DNA of 64,000 nucleotides from Motiliproteus sp041586735 (lineage in GTDB: Bacteria > Pseudomonadota > Gammaproteobacteria > Pseudomonadales > Balneatricaceae), in NCBI GenBank assembly GCA_041586735.1, contig JBFGZQ010000001.1, positions 186,001 to 250,000 of the forward strand, read 5' to 3'. Positions 8,557 through 18,040 of the stretch are shown here, in pieces. A model generated the notes under the pieces. It worked only from the letters and a program-made list of their open reading frames with translations. It was not told the origin of the DNA and made no database searches. The position numbers and the translations under genes are program-made. Position 1 is the first letter of the stretch. Every line of letters begins with the position of its first letter.

Positions 8557-9789
8557 CTAGCGAGCAGCATCGCTTAACGAGCACGGGTCTTGGTTTTTCT
8601 GCAGCTTTTTTTTCATAGAATTCCTCTCGATACTTAACAGCCCAAGCAAAAACATAGCGCCAACTATCATGACACCTGCAGAGAGGTAGAGCCCGAGGTT
8701 GTAGTTTCCAAAAGCTTCGGCAAGATATCCCGTACATACCGGTGCAATGATTTGTGCAGCACTGTAAGCCAAGGTCATTGTCCCCATGAACTTAGCCGGG
8801 TTGCTGGGATAAAACTTACCAGCCATCGTCAGTACCAGGCTGACACAGGCTATAAACGTCCCACCAAACAGCAATGCACTTAATATGACAACGGGTAACG
8901 TGTCATTCATTGCAGGGAGAACAATCCCTACAGCCTGCAGAATATATGCGGCTAATAACGCCTTGAGATAACCAACACGTCTAGCGATTCGATCCCATAC
9001 GAGTGCTGCAGGGGTGGCCGCTAATCCCACTAATAGAAAAGCAAAGCCCCCCTGTCCTTGCAGGTCTTCAACGCCCTCTACAATATCCACAATAAAGGTG
9101 GAGCTCACGACATAGCCATAACCCGCACAAAAATAGGCTAGCAACATCAGTAATGTGAAGGTTTTACCTGGAGGGTTATCTGTTGCGGTAACCCCCGTTT
9201 GAGTATCTGCAGCAGGGTGTGGCATCCATAACCACGCTGGAATGGCGACTATTGCAGCCATAACAGCTAAAGCTAGCCACTGTTGCTGCCAGCTGGCTGA
9301 TATAGCCAGCATCACTTCTATCAGTATGGAAGCAACAATGATACTCAGCCCTGCACCAGAGAAGTGGATACCTAGCTCTGCTCTATGTTTATTCTTAACC
9401 AGCCATTTAAGGATCAAGCCAGAGGCAATAATCAGGCCTCCTGAGGCGCAGATCCCCGCAATAAATCGCAATACAGCCCAGGTAATAATATCGGTTGTCA
9501 TCACCATTGCTGCTGAGGTGACAACACTCAATATAAGATAAACCCGGTGCAAGCTGTATTTGTGGTTCATGTTGTGCAAACTGGCAGCCAGCAGGACGCC
9601 TAACATGTAGCCCATAAAGTTCGTAGTAGCCAGCCAGCCGCCGTCGGATTCAGTCAGGCCTGCACTGTCCTGCATTATCGGTAATAACAGGCTGTAGGAG
9701 AAACGTGCTACACCAACGGTCACAATCAAGCTACAGATACCTGCTAAATAGACTCGGCGTGTTGTTAGCTCAGTTAACATGGTCTTCAC
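8557..9789 (-). CDS. MFS transporter, YbfB/YjiJ-like
   Basis: This 410-residue, 12-span transporter has the N-terminal signature of YbfB/YjiJ family MFS proteins (LAGICSLIVTVGVARFSYSLLLPIMQ and a WLATTNFMGYMLG block). Substrate is unknown. It is divergent from a LysR-type regulator gene with 95 bases between starts, which suggests regulation by that protein. The pair is more AT-rich than the flanking core genes, a sign of possible recent acquisition. Confidence 0.85.
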   Translation of the reverse strand: MKTMLTELTTRRVYLAGICSLIVTVGVARFSYSLLLPIMQDSAGLTESDGGWLATTNFMGYMLGVLLAASLHNMNHKYSLHRVYLILSVVTSAAMVMTTDIITWAVLRFIAGICASGGLIIASGLILKWLVKNKHRAELGIHFSGAGLSIIVASILIEVMLAISASWQQQWLALAVMAAIVAIPAWLWMPHPAADTQTGVTATDNPPGKTFTLLMLLAYFCAGYGYVVSSTFIVDIVEGVEDLQGQGGFAFLLVGLAATPAALVWDRIARRVGYLKALLAAYILQAVGIVLPAMNDTLPVVILSALLFGGTFIACVSLVLTMAGKFYPSNPAKFMGTMTLAYSAAQIIAPVCTGYLAEAFGNYNLGLYLSAGVMIVGAMFLLGLLSIERNSMKKKLQKNQDPCSLSDAAR

Positions 9790-9808
9790 CTGGTTGTTGA
9801 AAGATCTG

Positions 9809-9828
9809 TGACAGAGACTACTCTGTCA
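9809..9828. promoter_or_regulatory. Perfect palindrome between divergent MFS and LysR genes
   Basis: TGACAGAG and CTCTGTCA form an exact 8-base inverted repeat around a 4-base centre. It lies midway between the two divergent start codons, where an LysR-type regulator normally binds. It is a likely operator for the adjacent regulator; the overlap with both promoters is inferred. Confidence 0.65.
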
Positions 9829-9884
9829 TGATGGGCTTTAAAATTGAATCATTCAGAATGAAGACTTCTTGTTATGAGAACCTT

Positions 9885-10718
9885 ATGGAGATAGTGACAC
9901 TGAGGACCTTTAAGGCGGTTGTGGATGAGGGCGGCATTAAAGGCGCTGCTGATAAGCTTCATACTGTCCAGTCCAACATCACCAACCGAATCAAAAAGCT
10001 GGAAAGGGAGCTGGATACAAAACTGTTTAATTTGGTTGGCAGAAAGCTACAGCTAACGCCGAGTGGCCAACAGCTTTGCGAATATGCCAACCAGATTCTG
10101 CAGCTGGAATTTCAGGCTACATCCGCCATTTCACGCGATAAGGGACGTTATGAGTTAAGAGTCGGCATGCCAGAAACCTTTGCCGCAGTTCATATGCCCC
10201 TAGCACTCAAACAACTAAAGCAGAGCCATGCGGAGATTAGAACGAAAATTTATACTGACACCAGTGACCGGCTGGTATTTGCTGTCCTGAACAATAAGGT
10301 TGACTGCGCAGCTTTGGGTAATGCCCCCCAGCATGAAAACCTTATCGTCATCCCTATAGTGCAAGAAGAGTTGGTTATGGTGACGCCTCTGGAGAGTGAT
10401 TATGACCCCGTACTATTTGTGCGCGATGAGGGTTGTGGCTACAGGAAACACGCTCTTTTATGGCAACAGGAAGCTTGCCGAGGTGCTGATGAGTTAATGG
10501 TAATGAGTAGCGCTGATGGCATTTTAGGCTGTATCGCAGCGGGTTTGGGCTACACCATTATTGGCAAAAATATGGTGACCGACAGTCGATATGAGAAGTC
10601 TCTTGTCACGGCTCCAGTCAGCCATGGGCCAAAATATGTTCAGCTATCGGTCGTCTATCGCAAAGGCAGTCCATTAGAACCTGGAGTCCTCATCCTTGCA
10701 AAACTGTTAACGCAGTAA
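9885..10718 (+). CDS. LysR-type transcriptional regulator
   Basis: This protein of about 277 residues starts at ATG 9885 (MEIVTLRTFKAVVDEGG), where LysR homology begins. An upstream extension is possible but has no domain. The winged helix-turn-helix (about 3-60: SIxxAA-like GGIKGAADKLHTVQSNITNRIKKLE) is followed by a periplasmic-binding-like effector domain. It is divergent from the MFS gene, which it probably controls through the palindrome between them. The inducer is unknown. Confidence 0.9.
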   Translation: MEIVTLRTFKAVVDEGGIKGAADKLHTVQSNITNRIKKLERELDTKLFNLVGRKLQLTPSGQQLCEYANQILQLEFQATSAISRDKGRYELRVGMPETFAAVHMPLALKQLKQSHAEIRTKIYTDTSDRLVFAVLNNKVDCAALGNAPQHENLIVIPIVQEELVMVTPLESDYDPVLFVRDEGCGYRKHALLWQQEACRGADELMVMSSADGILGCIAAGLGYTIIGKNMVTDSRYEKSLVTAPVSHGPKYVQLSVVYRKGSPLEPGVLILAKLLTQ

Positions 10719-10742
10719 TCAGCCCTCATTCGTATAGCCCAA

Positions 10743-10770
10743 TAAAAATGCGCCTCGGTGATGGAGGCGC
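10743..10770 (-). terminator. Rho-independent terminator of maeB
   Basis: A 7-bp GC-rich stem (GCGCCTC / GAGGCGC) lies 15 bases past the maeB stop and is followed on the minus strand by a T-run (ATTTTTATT). Confidence 0.85.
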
Positions 10771-10784
10771 GGCCCCTGGCGGCC

Positions 10785-13067
10785 TTAGTTAACCGCCTGC
10801 TCTTCGTTTTTCGCCTCGGCTACTGCGATCGCGGTCATGTTGAAAATGCTGCGTACGCTGGTGCTGGAGGTCATGATATGCACCGGCTTCTTCGCGCCCA
10901 GTAAAATCGGTCCCACCGAGATGCCACCGCCCAGGGTTTTTAACAGCCCGTAAGCGATATGCGCGGACTCGACGTTGGGCATCACCAGCAGATTGGCCTG
11001 ACCGCGTAGTACCGAGTTGGGGAATACCTTGTTACGTAACTCCTCTGAAATAGCGGTATCGGCGTGCATCTCACCATCGACAATCAAGTCAGGAGCGCGC
11101 TCATTAAGCAGCCGTAACGCTGCGCGCATCTTCAAGGCTGAGGGCAGGTCGTTGGTGCCGAAGTTGGAGTTCGACAGCAGCGCGGCCTTGGGCAAGATGC
11201 CGAAACGGCGCATCTCCTCGGCGGCCATTAGCGTGGTTTGGGCGATCTCTTCGGCACTGGGGTCGGGGGTGATATGCGAATCACAGATAAAGAAGGTGCC
11301 GGTGGGTAGGCTCAATACGGTGACGGTGGCGTAATTGTCGATGCCATCGCACTTGCCGATCAGCTCGTCAATCGGCTGCAGGTGTTTGCGGAACCGCCCA
11401 TGGGCACCACAGAGCATGGCATCGGCATCACCGCGCAGACACATCATCGCCGCGATCACGGTTTTGTCAGAGTGCAGGATACTCTTGGCTTCATCCGGCG
11501 AGATCCCCTTGCGCCCCATGCGAGCGCTATAGTCGGCCAGATAGGGTTCGAACCAGTCACCGCCAATGGGGTCGACGATGCTGTAGTCTTTCCCCTCTTT
11601 AATTCGCAGTTGCAGGCTGAGAATGCGGGCCTGGATTCGCTCACGATTGCCCACCAGAATGGGTTGGGTCAGCCTTTCATCGACGATCTGTTGGACCGCC
11701 TGCAGAACCCGGTTGCTCTCCCCTTCGGCGAACACCACCCGTTTCGGGTGTTGCTTGGCATACTCGAGGATCGGGCTCATCACCTGACTGGAGCGGTAGG
11801 CATAGCGGGCCAGACTGCGACGGTAGGCATCCAGATCCTCGATCGGCCGAGTGGCCACACCGGTCGCCATCGCCGCTTGGGCTACCGCAGGCGCTACTTC
11901 AAAAATAAGCCGCGGGTCAAAGGGTTTGGGGATCAGGTATTCGGGGCCAAAACGCAACGGTTCGCCGGCGTAGGCTTTCTGGACCCGATCGATCGGTTCG
12001 GCCATCGCCAGATCCGCCAGCGCTTTGACGCAGGCGACTTTCATCTCCTCGTTGATGCTGGTGGCGCCGCAATCCAGAGCGCCGCGGAAGATAAACGGGA
12101 AGCAGAGGACGTTGTTGACCTGATTGGGGTAGTCCGAGCGACCGGTGGCCATAATGACGTCTGGACGCGCCGCCCTGGCCTCCTCCGGGGTGATCTCTGG
12201 GTTGGGGTTGGCCAGCGCCAGAATGATCGGCTTGGCGGCCATTTTCTTGACCATCTCAGGTTTGAGAACGCCCGCGGCAGACAGCCCCAGGAACACATCG
12301 GCACCCTCGATAACGTCGCCCAACGTGCGGGCAGCGGTGTGCTGTGCATAACGGGCTTTGTATTCATCCATCTGTTCGCTGCGCCCCTCATAGACGACGC
12401 CGGCGATATCGGTGACCCAGATGTTGGCTTTACGCACCCCCATGTTGACCAGGATATCGATGCACGACAGTGCGGCCGCGCCCGCGCCTGAGACCACCAG
12501 TTTGATGTCGGCGATCTGTTTACCGACCACGCGCAGGCCATTGAATACCGCCGCACCGGCGACGATGGCGGTGCCGTGCTGATCATCGTGGAATACCGGG
12601 ATGTTCATCCGCTCTTTGAGGGTTCTTTCGATCACGAAGCACTCGGGCGCTTTGATATCCTCAAGATTAATACCGCCGAAGGTCGGTTCCAGGCGCGCCA
12701 CGGTATCGATAAATTTTTGCGGATCGAGCTCGTTGATCTCGATATCGAAGACGTCGATGTTGGAGAATTTCTTGAATAGTACCGCCTTGCCCTCCATCAC
12801 CGGCTTGGAGGCTAACGGGCCTATATTACCCAGCCCCAGCACCGCGGTACCGTTGGTAATCACGCCGACCAGATTGGCGCGTGCGGTGAGGGTGGACACC
12901 TCGGCCGGATCATTAACGATCTCGTTGCAGGCCGCTGCCACGCCGGGCGAATACGCCAGCGCCAGGTCGCGTTGGGTAGCCATCGGCTTGGTGGCAATGA
13001 TGGCCAGCTTTCCGGCAGGTCCTGAACGGTGGTAGGCGAGGGCGTCTTTATCAAAATCACTGGGCAT
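10785..13067 (-). CDS. maeB: NADP-dependent malic enzyme with phosphotransacetylase-like C-terminal domain
   Basis: This 760-residue multimodular malic enzyme decarboxylates malate to pyruvate, making NADPH. Residues 1 to about 420 form the malic domain (YSPGVA, FDIEINE, FHDDQHGTA, NAD-binding GAGAAA). Residues about 430-760 resemble phosphate acetyltransferase (VVFAEGES..., ending FNMTAIAVAEA), which in this family is regulatory rather than catalytic. Length is typical of MaeB. It has its own terminator and is monocistronic. Confidence 0.96.
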   Translation of the reverse strand: MPSDFDKDALAYHRSGPAGKLAIIATKPMATQRDLALAYSPGVAAACNEIVNDPAEVSTLTARANLVGVITNGTAVLGLGNIGPLASKPVMEGKAVLFKKFSNIDVFDIEINELDPQKFIDTVARLEPTFGGINLEDIKAPECFVIERTLKERMNIPVFHDDQHGTAIVAGAAVFNGLRVVGKQIADIKLVVSGAGAAALSCIDILVNMGVRKANIWVTDIAGVVYEGRSEQMDEYKARYAQHTAARTLGDVIEGADVFLGLSAAGVLKPEMVKKMAAKPIILALANPNPEITPEEARAARPDVIMATGRSDYPNQVNNVLCFPFIFRGALDCGATSINEEMKVACVKALADLAMAEPIDRVQKAYAGEPLRFGPEYLIPKPFDPRLIFEVAPAVAQAAMATGVATRPIEDLDAYRRSLARYAYRSSQVMSPILEYAKQHPKRVVFAEGESNRVLQAVQQIVDERLTQPILVGNRERIQARILSLQLRIKEGKDYSIVDPIGGDWFEPYLADYSARMGRKGISPDEAKSILHSDKTVIAAMMCLRGDADAMLCGAHGRFRKHLQPIDELIGKCDGIDNYATVTVLSLPTGTFFICDSHITPDPSAEEIAQTTLMAAEEMRRFGILPKAALLSNSNFGTNDLPSALKMRAALRLLNERAPDLIVDGEMHADTAISEELRNKVFPNSVLRGQANLLVMPNVESAHIAYGLLKTLGGGISVGPILLGAKKPVHIMTSSTSVRSIFNMTAIAVAEAKNEEQAVN

Positions 13068-13433
13068 CTTGGTTCCTTATTCGGCAAGGTTGGTTCTTGT
13101 TTATATAGATCGCAGCTAGTATTTGAGTGGCTAGTCACCCAAATGCCAACACCGGGGTGACGTTATGCCACTCATTTACTAAAGTTTATGGTTGAAGAGG
13201 GCTCTCGTCTAGGCTTGGCTGCTAACCAGACATCTTTATAGCCAGTAGTTAAGCAAGTAGTTAAGCAAGTAGCGCGCCAGTCGTTGGTTCGGATCAGGGT
13301 GCACGGCTGCCAAGAGCTGGCAATGCTTTTTGATCGCCGCTTGGCAAAGTCGTGGTGAAATTCTGTTAAAGTGGCGCCTATAACTAGGCAGTGAGTCACC
13401 GTGACACGACTGCAGTTCAGGTCAGAGCCTCTT
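13068..13433. other. 366-bp gap with a short tandem duplication
   Basis: This stretch separates maeB from the DUF1456 gene. It contains a 12-base unit (AGTTAAGCAAGT) repeated twice at about 13246-13271. A leftward frame through it shows no domain and is not called. A GTG at 13401 could extend the next gene but lacks homology. Confidence 0.5.
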
Positions 13434-13895
13434 GTGGAAAATAACGATATCTTGCGCCGTCTGCGCTATACCTTCGATTTTAGCGATTCAAAAATGATCG
13501 CCCTGTTCGCGTTGGCGGACCAGGAGGTCACTCGTGAACAGATCAGTGATTGGCTGAAAAAAGAGGAGGACCCGGCCTTCAAAAAATTCAGCGACACGCG
13601 TCTGGCGGTATTCTTGAACGGGTTGATTAACGATAAGCGCGGTAAGCGCGAAGGTGCCCAGCCTCCGCCTGAGACCCGTCTAAACAACAACCTGATCTTC
13701 AATAAGCTCAAGATCGCCTTGAACCTGAAAGCCGAGGATATTCTGGAGATTATGGCGCTGGTGGAGTTTCCGCTCGGCAAGCACGAGCTGAGTGCGTTTT
13801 TCCGCAAGGAGGGGCATAAGCACTACCGCGAGTGTAAAGATCAGGTGTTGCGTAATTTCCTCAAAGGGCTACAGCTCAAATACCGTCCCGAATAA
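13434..13895 (+). CDS. DUF1456 (YehS-like) protein
   Basis: The protein has two DUF1456 repeats: NNDILRRLRYTFDFSDSKMI...ISDWLKKEEDPAF and NNNLIFNKLKIALNLKAEDI...LSAFFRKEGHKHYRE, each about 65 residues, the family's usual duplicated architecture. Function is unknown; E. coli YehS is the named relative. The GTG at 13434 (VENNDILRRL) fits the family's N-terminus better than the GTG at 13401, though the upstream start cannot be excluded. It is cytoplasmic and convergent with lrgB. Confidence 0.85.
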   Translation: MENNDILRRLRYTFDFSDSKMIALFALADQEVTREQISDWLKKEEDPAFKKFSDTRLAVFLNGLINDKRGKREGAQPPPETRLNNNLIFNKLKIALNLKAEDILEIMALVEFPLGKHELSAFFRKEGHKHYRECKDQVLRNFLKGLQLKYRPE

Positions 13896-13918
13896 CAACG
13901 GCCGCGGCCGCTGAGAGA

Positions 13919-14635
13919 TTAGAACAACAGCGGTAGCAGCAGGGGCAGGAACAGCGCGGTGTAGGCGCCGGTCAGTCCCATCGCCAGGCTGGAAAAGGCG
14001 CCTGCTGTTGGGCTGATCTCAAAGGCGCTGGCGGTGGCGATGCCGTGGCCATTGAGGCCCATCACAAACCCGAGGATGCGCTCATCATTACAGCCCATCC
14101 AGCGGCACAACAGCGGTGCGAATAACGACCCTACCACCCCGGTCAGGGCGACGATACCCACCGCCAGGCTGCCGATCCCACCCAGTAACTCCGCCAGACT
14201 CACCGCGATCGGTGCGGTGACCGATTTGGGCGCGATCGAGATCAGCGTGCCAGGATCCGCCCCCAGTCCCCAAGCGATCAGCATCGCCAATCCGGCGGCC
14301 AGCGGTGCGCCTAGCAGCAGGCAGAGGCTGATCGGTAGCAGCAGCGCGCGGATCCGATGAAACTGCAGAAATAGCGGAATCGCTAAGGCTACCGTGGCCG
14401 GGCCGAGCAGAAAGCTCAGCCACTTGGCACCGGCGTAATACTGGCTGTAATCGATCGGCAGTAGCGTCAGCAGGGTGACCAGAATCAAGCCGCCGGAGAC
14501 GATAGGCGGCAACCAGGCGGGGCGGTTGAGGCGGTTAAAGAGCTGCACGCCGAGTTGAAAGGCGATCAGAGTCATGGCGACCGGTAGCAGCGGCGTCTGC
14601 AGCAAGTGCTCCAGCAGGGCGTTGAGGCGCGGCAT
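13919..14635 (-). CDS. lrgB: LrgB-family membrane protein
   Basis: This 238-residue protein has about seven hydrophobic segments and LrgB family motifs (LGPATVALAIPLFLQ, PKSVTAPIAV, GLNGHGIATA). LrgB/CidB proteins pair with LrgA/CidA and are linked to holin-like control of murein hydrolase activity or to pyruvate/small-acid transport and overflow metabolism. Its start overlaps the stop of lrgA by one base, so the two are translationally coupled. Confidence 0.9.
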   Translation of the reverse strand: MPRLNALLEHLLQTPLLPVAMTLIAFQLGVQLFNRLNRPAWLPPIVSGGLILVTLLTLLPIDYSQYYAGAKWLSFLLGPATVALAIPLFLQFHRIRALLLPISLCLLLGAPLAAGLAMLIAWGLGADPGTLISIAPKSVTAPIAVSLAELLGGIGSLAVGIVALTGVVGSLFAPLLCRWMGCNDERILGFVMGLNGHGIATASAFEISPTAGAFSSLAMGLTGAYTALFLPLLLPLLF

Positions 14636-15003
14636 CAGTTCGACCCTTTATTAGCAGGCGCCTTGGCTTCGGCAGGGGTCAGGCGTTGCATCAGCAGGAT
14701 ACACAGAGCCATGCTGATCAGGGTGCCGATACCGATGGCGCTGAGGACGGCCAGCCATTGACCCTGCATCCGCTCGCCAAGAAAGAACAACCCGACACCG
14801 CCTGGTAGCAGCAACAGCGACAGCTGAGCGATCAGCGCCTGGCTGCTCTGTTCCAGCTCGGGGCTGACCTGTTGGCGTAGTAGCAGCCAGGCGAACAGCA
14901 GCAGCATCCCCAGGACATTACCGCTGATCGGGATGGCGGTGAGAAAATGCAGGCTTTCGCCTAGGATCCAGAACAGCAGAATCTGGGTGAATCCTCGTAT
15001 CAT
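14635..15003 (-). CDS. lrgA: LrgA/CidA-family membrane protein
   Basis: This 122-residue protein has four hydrophobic segments and the CidA/LrgA signature (PISGNVLGMLLLF, LLLLPGGVGLFF). It is the first gene of a two-gene operon with lrgB, with which it overlaps by a base. The family resembles holins in topology. Neither the stimulus nor a LytSR-type regulator is visible nearby. Confidence 0.88.
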   Translation of the reverse strand: MIRGFTQILLFWILGESLHFLTAIPISGNVLGMLLLFAWLLLRQQVSPELEQSSQALIAQLSLLLLPGGVGLFFLGERMQGQWLAVLSAIGIGTLISMALCILLMQRLTPAEAKAPANKGSN

Positions 15004-15175
15004 CGGGCTCTCTCTTAGGTATCGTTGAAACGGCCGGCTGAAACCGCCGCACGGCTAGCGATGCTATACAACCCTGGTGCTCAAGCCAACCCCGTTCTCA
15101 AACCCACCTTCGGATCATTGCCAACCGCGGGCTCAATCGGTAAAGTTGCCGCGTTTTCCAGCAGGATCTGTTGAT

Positions 15176-16291
15176 ATGACCGCCTTAATGCCACTGCAAC
15201 GCTATCATGAAGACCTCAAACGTGAGGATTTTCGCTATGACTCGTCTCAGGAGCAGGCGGTTAAACACCTACAGCGGCTCTATGATGACCTGTTGGCGCG
15301 GCGTAATCGTCCCCAGCCCAAGCTGATCAAACGCTTCGGCTTACGCTTTAAAAAACCGCGGGTGGTTCCCGTGCAGGGGCTGTATTTCTGGGGCGGGGTG
15401 GGGCGCGGCAAAACCTATCTGATGGATGTGTTCTACGACAGCCTGCCCTTCTCCACCAAAGTGCGTACTCACTTTCATCGCTTTATGCAGCGCGTCCATG
15501 CCGAGCTGACCCTGCTGGAAGGGGAAAAAAATCCGCTGGATATAGTCGCCGGTAAGTTTGCGGCCGAAGCCGAAGTGATCTGCTTCGACGAGTTCTTTGT
15601 CTCCGATATCACCGATGCGATGATCCTCGGTCGGCTGATCGAAAAGCTGTTTGAACACGGTGTGGCACTGGTGGCTACGTCCAATATAGTGCCCGATCGG
15701 TTGTACGAGAACGGTCTGCAGCGCGCCCGATTTTTACCGGCCATCGCCATGCTCAACCAGCATACCGATGTGATCAATGTCGATGGCGGGGTGGATTATC
15801 GGTTGCGGGCGCTGCAGCAAGCCGAGCTGTTCTATCACCCCCTGGGTGCGGCTGCCGACCTCAGCCTTAATAGCAGTTTTGAGACTCTGGCACCCGAACT
15901 GCGCGATGCGCTGACCGGGCTGGTGATCGAGGTCAACAATCGGCCGATCCACTCCCGCCGCAGCTGCGATGATGTGGTGTGGTTCGACTTCGATGCGCTG
16001 TGCGATGGCCCTAGATCGCAGAACGACTATATCGAGCTGGCCAAGCTCTACCATGCCGTGCTGATCTCCAATGTGCCGCAGCTCGGCAACGACAAGGATG
16101 ATCAGGCACGCCGCTTTATCAATCTGGTTGATGAGTTTTACGACTGCGGGGTCAAGCTGATTCTATCTGCCGAGGTGGCGCTGCCCGCGCTCTATGCCGG
16201 TGGTCAGCTGGATTTCCAGTTCGAACGTACCACCAGCCGGCTACTGGAGATGCAATCACAGGAGTATCTGGCCCGCGCCCATAAGGCCTGA
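15176..16291 (+). CDS. zapE: Cell division protein ZapE (AFG1-like ATPase)
   Basis: This AAA-type P-loop ATPase of about 371 residues is related to yeast AFG1; in E. coli ZapE interacts with FtsZ at constriction. Visible motifs are Walker A GGVGRGKT, the following FHRFMQRVHAEL, Walker B VICFDEFFVSD and sensor ATSNIVPDRLY. The ATG at 15176 (MTALMPLQRYHEDL) matches where the family begins; the upstream 33 codons are low-quality extension. It is monocistronic between lrgA and a methyltransferase. Confidence 0.92.
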   Translation: MTALMPLQRYHEDLKREDFRYDSSQEQAVKHLQRLYDDLLARRNRPQPKLIKRFGLRFKKPRVVPVQGLYFWGGVGRGKTYLMDVFYDSLPFSTKVRTHFHRFMQRVHAELTLLEGEKNPLDIVAGKFAAEAEVICFDEFFVSDITDAMILGRLIEKLFEHGVALVATSNIVPDRLYENGLQRARFLPAIAMLNQHTDVINVDGGVDYRLRALQQAELFYHPLGAAADLSLNSSFETLAPELRDALTGLVIEVNNRPIHSRRSCDDVVWFDFDALCDGPRSQNDYIELAKLYHAVLISNVPQLGNDKDDQARRFINLVDEFYDCGVKLILSAEVALPALYAGGQLDFQFERTTSRLLEMQSQEYLARAHKA

Positions 16292-16357
16292 GTAGGCTGT
16301 TACCCCATCAGCCTCAGCGAAGCGTAACCCCGGCTACGAGGTCGGGCCGCTCAATAT

Positions 16358-17737
16358 CTAGAAAAGGTCTATCTGCTGATCGGGTTTTTTACGCGGGCGC
16401 CAGGATTTTCCCCAGCGTGTGGCAATATAAAATACCTGGATATGATCACCCGGGGTGGCCGTGATATCTTCCAGGCCGATGGTGCCGTGCGCCGGCTCTT
16501 CCCCATTGATGAACACCAGGATGCCCAGCTGCTGATGGGGAAATAGTTGGTTAAACTCGCCATAAATAGGATCTAAGCGCTTGATGTAGAACGCGGTTTG
16601 CAGCTCCTCATGGCTCGCGAAGGTACTGCGTGCGTAGCTCGGTGCCAGCTTGGCACCGAGCATGCGCTGGTGCAGCAGCGCCTGTACCGAATTAGCGGGT
16701 ACCAGGCGTTGGTGTTGACTGCCATCCAGATCGATCTGCAGATTGAGTTCGCGCGCAGTGCAATGATCGCTGGCCGCAACCGTCAGGCTGAAGACTTCGC
16801 ATAACCCCACCACCGAATCCTTGGGGGCCAGTTGTAGAGCGATATAGTCGCGGTCTTTAGCCTGAAAGGGGTGTGCTGTCTCCACCGTGCGGTTCTGGCC
16901 CCAGATGCGGATCTGCTGCTTGCTATAGTTGAAGGCCAGCTGGCCCTCCTGGCCAACCCCTTGGCTGCCGAGCTTGCGGGTCTTGTAGATAATAGTATGC
17001 GGGGCCTTGTTGCTGTCGGCGTCGTACTCCTTGCGGCAGTAGTTCTGATCACGGTGGAAATGGTAGGGAAAGTGCAACGCCTCTTCGTAGCTCAGTTGCG
17101 AGGGGTTTTGGGTGCCCTGCTCGACGATCCGATCAATCACAAAGCCTTCGCTGCTTAACGCCAGCACCACGTCACGAATCGAGTAGATAGTGGGATCGAA
17201 GGGTTTGCCTTCGCCAAGCTTGCCGGAGCTGTTCAATAGTTGGCTATGGCGGTTGTGCTGCAGCGGGTGCGAAAAACAAAAGATAAAGATCCCGCCGGGC
17301 TTGAGACGTTTGAACAGATTGTGGAACAGCTCTTTGAGCTCCTGGACCGAGGCGAGGTATTCTAATGAGTAAACCGACAGCAGCAGATCAAAACTGACCC
17401 CCGGGAAAAAATCGGTACGGCGCATATCCTGTTGTTTAAAATGGATCGATGGCAGCTGATCAGCGTACTGACTCAGCTTGGCGCGTGCGCGCTGCAGCAT
17501 ATGGCCGGAGATGTCGATGCCATGACCCTTGGCGCCCTGATGCGCCAGGGCGATCAGGTTTTCCCCCATGCCGCAGCCGATATCGAGCACATTGGCATTG
17601 CTCAGGTCGATATCGATCAGCCGCAGGCTACGCTCACCGGCGGCCAGCCAACCATAATGGACTTGGTCTTCGGCGATCTCCCAGGTATTGGAATAAAAAT
17701 CGCAAAAACTCTGTTCATCCCAGTGCTGATCTGACAT
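16358..17737 (-). CDS. Class I SAM-dependent methyltransferase with extra C-terminal region
   Basis: Of 459 residues, about 1-240 form a Rossmann-type methyltransferase: motif I VLDIGCGMGENLI near residue 50, then HGIDISGHM, and a post-motif LKPGGIFIFCFSHPL. It is probably a small-molecule or RNA modifier. The remaining 200 residues contain no motif I recognise; they are beta-rich in appearance and may be a binding domain or second module. Substrate is not deducible. Confidence 0.75.
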   Translation of the reverse strand: MSDQHWDEQSFCDFYSNTWEIAEDQVHYGWLAAGERSLRLIDIDLSNANVLDIGCGMGENLIALAHQGAKGHGIDISGHMLQRARAKLSQYADQLPSIHFKQQDMRRTDFFPGVSFDLLLSVYSLEYLASVQELKELFHNLFKRLKPGGIFIFCFSHPLQHNRHSQLLNSSGKLGEGKPFDPTIYSIRDVVLALSSEGFVIDRIVEQGTQNPSQLSYEEALHFPYHFHRDQNYCRKEYDADSNKAPHTIIYKTRKLGSQGVGQEGQLAFNYSKQQIRIWGQNRTVETAHPFQAKDRDYIALQLAPKDSVVGLCEVFSLTVAASDHCTARELNLQIDLDGSQHQRLVPANSVQALLHQRMLGAKLAPSYARSTFASHEELQTAFYIKRLDPIYGEFNQLFPHQQLGILVFINGEEPAHGTIGLEDITATPGDHIQVFYIATRWGKSWRPRKKPDQQIDLF

Positions 17738-18040
17738 CTGCGGCTCCTCGATAGCGGCGTGCCAACATTCTACGGCGAGCGGGATGCTGATGTCTAAAGC
17801 TGAATCGGGTTGTTGGGACTAACAGTTGGAACTAATCACTTGACAGTCTGGACGTCATTTAGTCTAGTACGTCGGTTAGCATGCGTATTATTGATAGAAG
17901 ACCAAGGGATCGCACGCGCACTTTACTATAAGGGCTGCCATAAGACCCTTGATAGAGGCTGATACAGGGTTTAAGTCTGCTTCAGCTCAGGCGCAACTAT
18001 TTAATAGTTATAAAGATAAATTTCAGGGTTGGAGATATTA
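17738..18040. other. 303-bp gap between divergent genes
   Basis: The gap between the methyltransferase (leftward) and the membrane protein (rightward) holds no gene or clear structure. The last 60 bases are AT-rich (TTTAATAGTTATAAAGATAAA) and probably contain the promoter of the rightward gene. Confidence 0.4.

Noticed and set aside
11382..12491. Long plus-strand frame opposite maeB
   Set aside because: A complementary-strand artefact of the high-GC maeB codons; the protein has no domain and the minus-strand enzyme is unambiguous.
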